Assembly: GCA_022701845.1 (NCBI GenBank)
Contig: JAKONS010000159.1
Span: 1-7,623, forward strand
Source: Burkholderiaceae bacterium
GTDB taxonomy: Bacteria > Pseudomonadota > Gammaproteobacteria > Burkholderiales > Burkholderiaceae
Length of the DNA stretch: 7,623 nucleotides
Reading direction: 5' to 3'
Shown here: piece after piece, positions 4,935 to 7,623 of the stretch
Position numbering within the stretch: the first letter of the stretch is position 1
How the letters are laid out: each line of letters opens with the position of its first letter
Made by a program: the position numbers and the translations under genes
Notes under the pieces: model-generated
The model's database searches: none
What the model was told of the DNA's origin: nothing
The model's input: only the letters and a program-made list of their open reading frames with translations

Positions 4935-6428
4935 ATGGCAGAACAAGCAACCCAGTCAGGCAGCGCCCTCGCCGGCGTGACCTACGAGGGCAGCGATTTC
5001 GCGTCGCTGCTGAACAAGGAATTCAAGCCGAAATCCGACGAGGCCAAGTCGGCCGTCGAATCGGCGGTGCAGGTGCTGGCGCAGCAGGCGCTGGCCGATG
5101 TGAAGCTGATCAGCACCGACACCGTCTCCAGCATCGAGGCGATGATCGCCGCGCTCGACAAGAAGATGTCGGAGCAGGTCAACCTGATCCTGCACCACGC
5201 CGATTTCCAGAAGCTGGAATCGGCCTGGCGCGGCCTGCACTACATGGTCAACAACACCGAGACCGACGAGACGCTGAAGATCCGCGTCATGGCGATCTCC
5301 AAGCAGGACCTCGGCAAGACCCTGAAGCGCTACAAGGGCACCGCCTGGGACCAGTCGCCGCTGTTCAAGAAGCTCTACGAAGAGGAATACGGCCAGTTCG
5401 GCGGCGAGCCCTTCGGTGCCATCGTCGGCGACTACCACTTCGACCACTCCCCGCCCGACGTGGAACTGCTGGGCGAGATGAGCAAGATCGCCGCCGCCGC
5501 CCACGCCCCCTTCATCACCGGCGCCGCGCCGAGCGTGATGCAGATGGATTCCTGGGGCGAGCTGGCCAACCCGCGCGACCTGACCAAGATCTTCACCACG
5601 CCGGAATACGCCGCCTGGCGCTCGCTGCGCGAGTCCGACGACGCGCGCTACCTCGCCATGTGCATGCCGCGCTTCCTGGGCCGCCTGCCCTACGGCGCCA
5701 AGACCAGCCCGGTCGATGCCTTCGACTTCGAGGAAGACACCACCGGCGCCGACCACGACAAGTACTCCTGGTGCAACGCGGCCTACGCCATGGCCACCAA
5801 CATCAACCGCTCCTTCAAGACCTACGGCTGGTGCTCGCGCATCCGCGGTGTCGAGTCCGGCGGCGCGGTGGAGAACCTGCCGACCCACAGCTTCCCGACC
5901 GACGACGGCGGCGTGGACATGAAGTGCCCGACCGAGATCGCGATTTCCGACCGGCGCGAGGCCGAGCTGTCGAAGAACGGCTTCCTGGCGATGATCCACC
6001 GCAAGAACAGCGACTTCGCCGCCTTCATCGGTGCCCAGTCGCTGCAGAAGCCCACCGAGTACGACGACGCCGACGCGACCTCCAACGCCGCGCTGGCCGC
6101 CCGCCTGCCCTACCTGTTCGCCTGCAACCGCTTCGCCCACTACCTGAAGTGCATGGTGCGCGACAAGGTCGGCTCGTTCAAGACGCGCGACGCGATGGAA
6201 GTCTGGCTCAACGACTGGATCTCCCGCTATGTCGACGGCGACCCGGGCAACAGCACCGAGCAGACCAAGGCCGAGCGGCCGCTGGCCGCCGCCGAGGTGG
6301 TCATCGAGGAAGTCGAGGGCGCGCCGGGCTACTACCAGTCGAAGTTTTTCCTGAAGCCGCACTACCAGCTCGAGGGCCTGTCGGTATCGCTGCGCCTGGT
6401 CTCCAAGCTGCCTTCGGAAAAGGGCTGA
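4935..6428 (+). CDS. tssC: T6SS contractile sheath large subunit TssC (VipB/ImpC)
   Basis: TssC is the large sheath subunit. It forms heterodimers with TssB and the ClpV ATPase later recycles the sheath. At 497 residues it has normal family length. Family landmarks are the FQKLESAWRGLHYMV stretch (about 93-107), FGAIVGDYHFDH (about 157-168), SDDARYLAMCMPRFLGRLPY (about 234-253, with GAKT after it), TNINRSFKTYGWCSRIRGVE, FACNRFAHYLKCMVRDKVGS (395-414) and the C-terminal strand region GYYQSKFFLKPHYQLEGLSV. GGAG lies 8 bases before the ATG. The next gene (hcp) begins 63 bases downstream; the gap has no clear hairpin. No frameshift or missing block is visible, so the protein should be functional. 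Confidence 0.98.
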   Translation: MAEQATQSGSALAGVTYEGSDFASLLNKEFKPKSDEAKSAVESAVQVLAQQALADVKLISTDTVSSIEAMIAALDKKMSEQVNLILHHADFQKLESAWRGLHYMVNNTETDETLKIRVMAISKQDLGKTLKRYKGTAWDQSPLFKKLYEEEYGQFGGEPFGAIVGDYHFDHSPPDVELLGEMSKIAAAAHAPFITGAAPSVMQMDSWGELANPRDLTKIFTTPEYAAWRSLRESDDARYLAMCMPRFLGRLPYGAKTSPVDAFDFEEDTTGADHDKYSWCNAAYAMATNINRSFKTYGWCSRIRGVESGGAVENLPTHSFPTDDGGVDMKCPTEIAISDRREAELSKNGFLAMIHRKNSDFAAFIGAQSLQKPTEYDDADATSNAALAARLPYLFACNRFAHYLKCMVRDKVGSFKTRDAMEVWLNDWISRYVDGDPGNSTEQTKAERPLAAAEVVIEEVEGAPGYYQSKFFLKPHYQLEGLSVSLRLVSKLPSEKG

Positions 6429-6491
6429 CCCGTCGCCGGGCGCCGCGCCAACTAGCCAGAACCATCAACTTACGTTCACTGGAGCCACAAC

Positions 6492-7040
6492 ATGCCAGGT
6501 AATTTGTTCATCAGATTCGAAGTCGAGAAAGACTCGAAATACGCGCCGGGGGAATCCCAGCAGGTCGGCCACATGGGCACCGAAGGCTGGATCGAGATCA
6601 GCGAATGGAGCTGGGACGTCGAAGCCGAGTCCAGCCACCTGAAAGGCACCGGCGCCTCGGTCGGCAAGCCGACGCCGGGCGTGCTGAGCTTCTCGCACTA
6701 CTACGACAAGTCGTCGCCGCTGCTGATGCAGTACATCGTCAAGGGCACCCACTTCGCGGTGGCGCGCATCCACATGCTCAAGCAGACCGGCGGCGACCAG
6801 CCCGAGCTGTATTTCGAGCTGGCGGCCAAGGACGTGTTCATCACCAAGGTGTCGAGCAAGGGCGCCGAGGACGGCACCGTCAACCAGGACGTCGAGTTCG
6901 TCTTCAAGCAGATCGCCGTGGGCTACAAGCAGCAGGGCAACGACGGCAAGTTCGTCAACGGCGGCTACCGCGAGTTCTTCTGGAACGTGGCCACCGCCCA
7001 GAACAAGCTCGACGGCTTCGCTCTCAAGATCAGCAAGTAA
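6492..7040 (+). CDS. hcp: T6SS inner tube protein Hcp, first paralogue (TssD)
   Basis: Hcp forms hexameric rings that stack into the tube fired by the sheath, and the ring lumen can carry small effectors. The protein is 182 residues with no signal peptide, as expected. It begins MPGNLFIRF and contains the family signatures GWIEISEWSWDVE (about 35-47), a Lys-Gly-Thr-Gly turn, and TKVSSKGAEDGTVNQDVEFV near residues 118-137. GGAG stands 7 bases before the ATG. Relative to the second Hcp it has about 5 extra residues after FIRF (a Glu/Lys/Asp-rich insert) and a different C-terminus (REFFWNVATAQNKLDGFALK). It lies 63 bases after tssC and 12 bases before the second hcp. There is no C-terminal effector extension. 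Confidence 0.95.
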   Translation: MPGNLFIRFEVEKDSKYAPGESQQVGHMGTEGWIEISEWSWDVEAESSHLKGTGASVGKPTPGVLSFSHYYDKSSPLLMQYIVKGTHFAVARIHMLKQTGGDQPELYFELAAKDVFITKVSSKGAEDGTVNQDVEFVFKQIAVGYKQQGNDGKFVNGGYREFFWNVATAQNKLDGFALKISK

Positions 7041-7052
7041 GGGAGAACCACC

Positions 7053-7583
7053 ATGCCAGGTAACGCATTCATCAAATTCTCCGGCGTCGCCAAGGGCGAG
7101 TCGCTGCAGTCCACCCACTCCGGCGACAAGGGCTGGATGGAGATCACCGACTGGAGCTGGGACATCGAGTCCGAGACCAGCGTGGCCAAGGGCACCGGCG
7201 CCGCCATCGGCAAGGCCGCCCCGGGCAACCTGTCGATCAGCCGCTATTTCGACATCGCCGGCCCCGACCTGATGACCAAGATCGTCATGGGCCAGCACTA
7301 CGACCTGATCACGATCGAAATGCTCAAGACCACCGGCGCCGGCCCGGTCACCTACCTGCAGGTGCAGGTCGACTACGCCTATGTGACCAAGGTCTCGAAC
7401 AAGGGCAACGAGGACGGCACGCTCAACCAGGATGTCGAATTCGTCTTCAAGGACATCTACTTCGGCTACAAGCCGCAGAGCAACAAGGGCACCCTGGAAA
7501 GCACCCTGCCCTTCGAGTGGAGCGTGAAGGACAACAAGCTGGCCGCCGGCGCCGACACCAAGATCGCCGGCAAGCTGGCCTGA
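7053..7583 (+). CDS. hcp: T6SS inner tube protein Hcp, second paralogue (TssD)
   Basis: This is a second complete Hcp tube subunit, 176 residues, directly after the first. It starts MPGNAFIKF and carries GWMEITDWSWDIE, KGTGAAIGK and TKVSNKGNEDGTLNQDVEFV, then FKDIYFGYKPQ. By eye roughly half of its residues match the first Hcp, so this is an old divergence, not a recent copy. The C-terminus (FEWSVKDNKLAAGADTKIAG) is different. A strong GGGAGA lies 6 bases before the ATG, and only 12 bases separate the genes, so they are co-translated from one message. The two could form separate or mixed rings, or carry different cargo; the sequence does not decide this. After the stop, 40 bases remain in the window with no gene or hairpin seen. 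Confidence 0.95.
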   Translation: MPGNAFIKFSGVAKGESLQSTHSGDKGWMEITDWSWDIESETSVAKGTGAAIGKAAPGNLSISRYFDIAGPDLMTKIVMGQHYDLITIEMLKTTGAGPVTYLQVQVDYAYVTKVSNKGNEDGTLNQDVEFVFKDIYFGYKPQSNKGTLESTLPFEWSVKDNKLAAGADTKIAGKLA

Positions 7584-7623
7584 CGCCCGCGCCTGCCCGC
7601 ACCCACCGACACCGACCACGACC

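Noticed and set aside
4956..6362. 468-codon minus-strand open frame across tssC
   Set aside because: It is the complement of a clear TssC gene, and its Val/Gly/Leu/Ala/His-rich translation matches no family I recognise.
6465..7619. 384-codon minus-strand open frame across both hcp genes
   Set aside because: It is a shadow of two complete Hcp genes. Its internal repetition simply mirrors the similarity of the hcp pair.

Overview
This window is the core of a type VI secretion system (T6SS) locus from a high-GC Gram-negative bacterium. Base composition, family-level sequence character and gene order suggest a betaproteobacterium, most likely in the Burkholderiales (Comamonadaceae-like). The taxon is an inference, since no rRNA or housekeeping marker is present.

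Layout: two transcription units diverge from one 455-base intergenic region (2738-3192) that is clearly richer in A+T than the genes on either side. Leftwards (minus strand) lie a transmembrane Ser/Thr protein kinase with a periplasmic DUF4384-like domain (2737-830) and, 54 bases further on, the N-terminal part of a lipoprotein with an MltA-type lytic transglycosylase domain (775 to beyond base 1). The MltA gene runs off the window edge, so it has no stop codon here and is easily overlooked. Rightwards (plus strand) lie tssA, tssB, tssC and two tandem, clearly different hcp genes. They end 40 bases before the right edge, and the operon probably continues.

How the parts fit: TssB and TssC form the contractile sheath, Hcp forms the inner tube, and TssA is the baseplate/cap protein that coordinates tube and sheath polymerisation. 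The kinase is a candidate post-translational switch for the apparatus. The MltA-like lipoprotein is a candidate for opening the peptidoglycan so that the trans-envelope complex can be inserted. No membrane-complex genes (tssJLM), baseplate genes (tssEFGK), ClpV, VgrG, PAAR, effectors, FHA protein or PppA phosphatase lie in the window. They are presumably outside it.

Regulation: the divergent region contains two sigma-54-like (-24/-12) elements pointing in opposite directions, each with GG and GC exactly 10 bases apart. One faces tssA (3092-3107) and the other faces the kinase (3064-3049). A hairpin-forming inverted repeat (2958-2979) lies at an enhancer-like distance upstream of the tssA-directed element. 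This suggests that one activator could fire both operons, but it rests on motif reading alone. tssA has no recognisable Shine-Dalgarno sequence, unlike tssB, tssC and both hcp genes.

No RNA genes, insertion sequences, CRISPR arrays, att sites or convincing terminators were found. The most useful observations are the divergent sigma-54 pair with the inverted repeat, the kinase/DUF4384 and MltA pair beside tssA, the repeated Thr motifs flanking the kinase domain, and the divergent tandem hcp pair.
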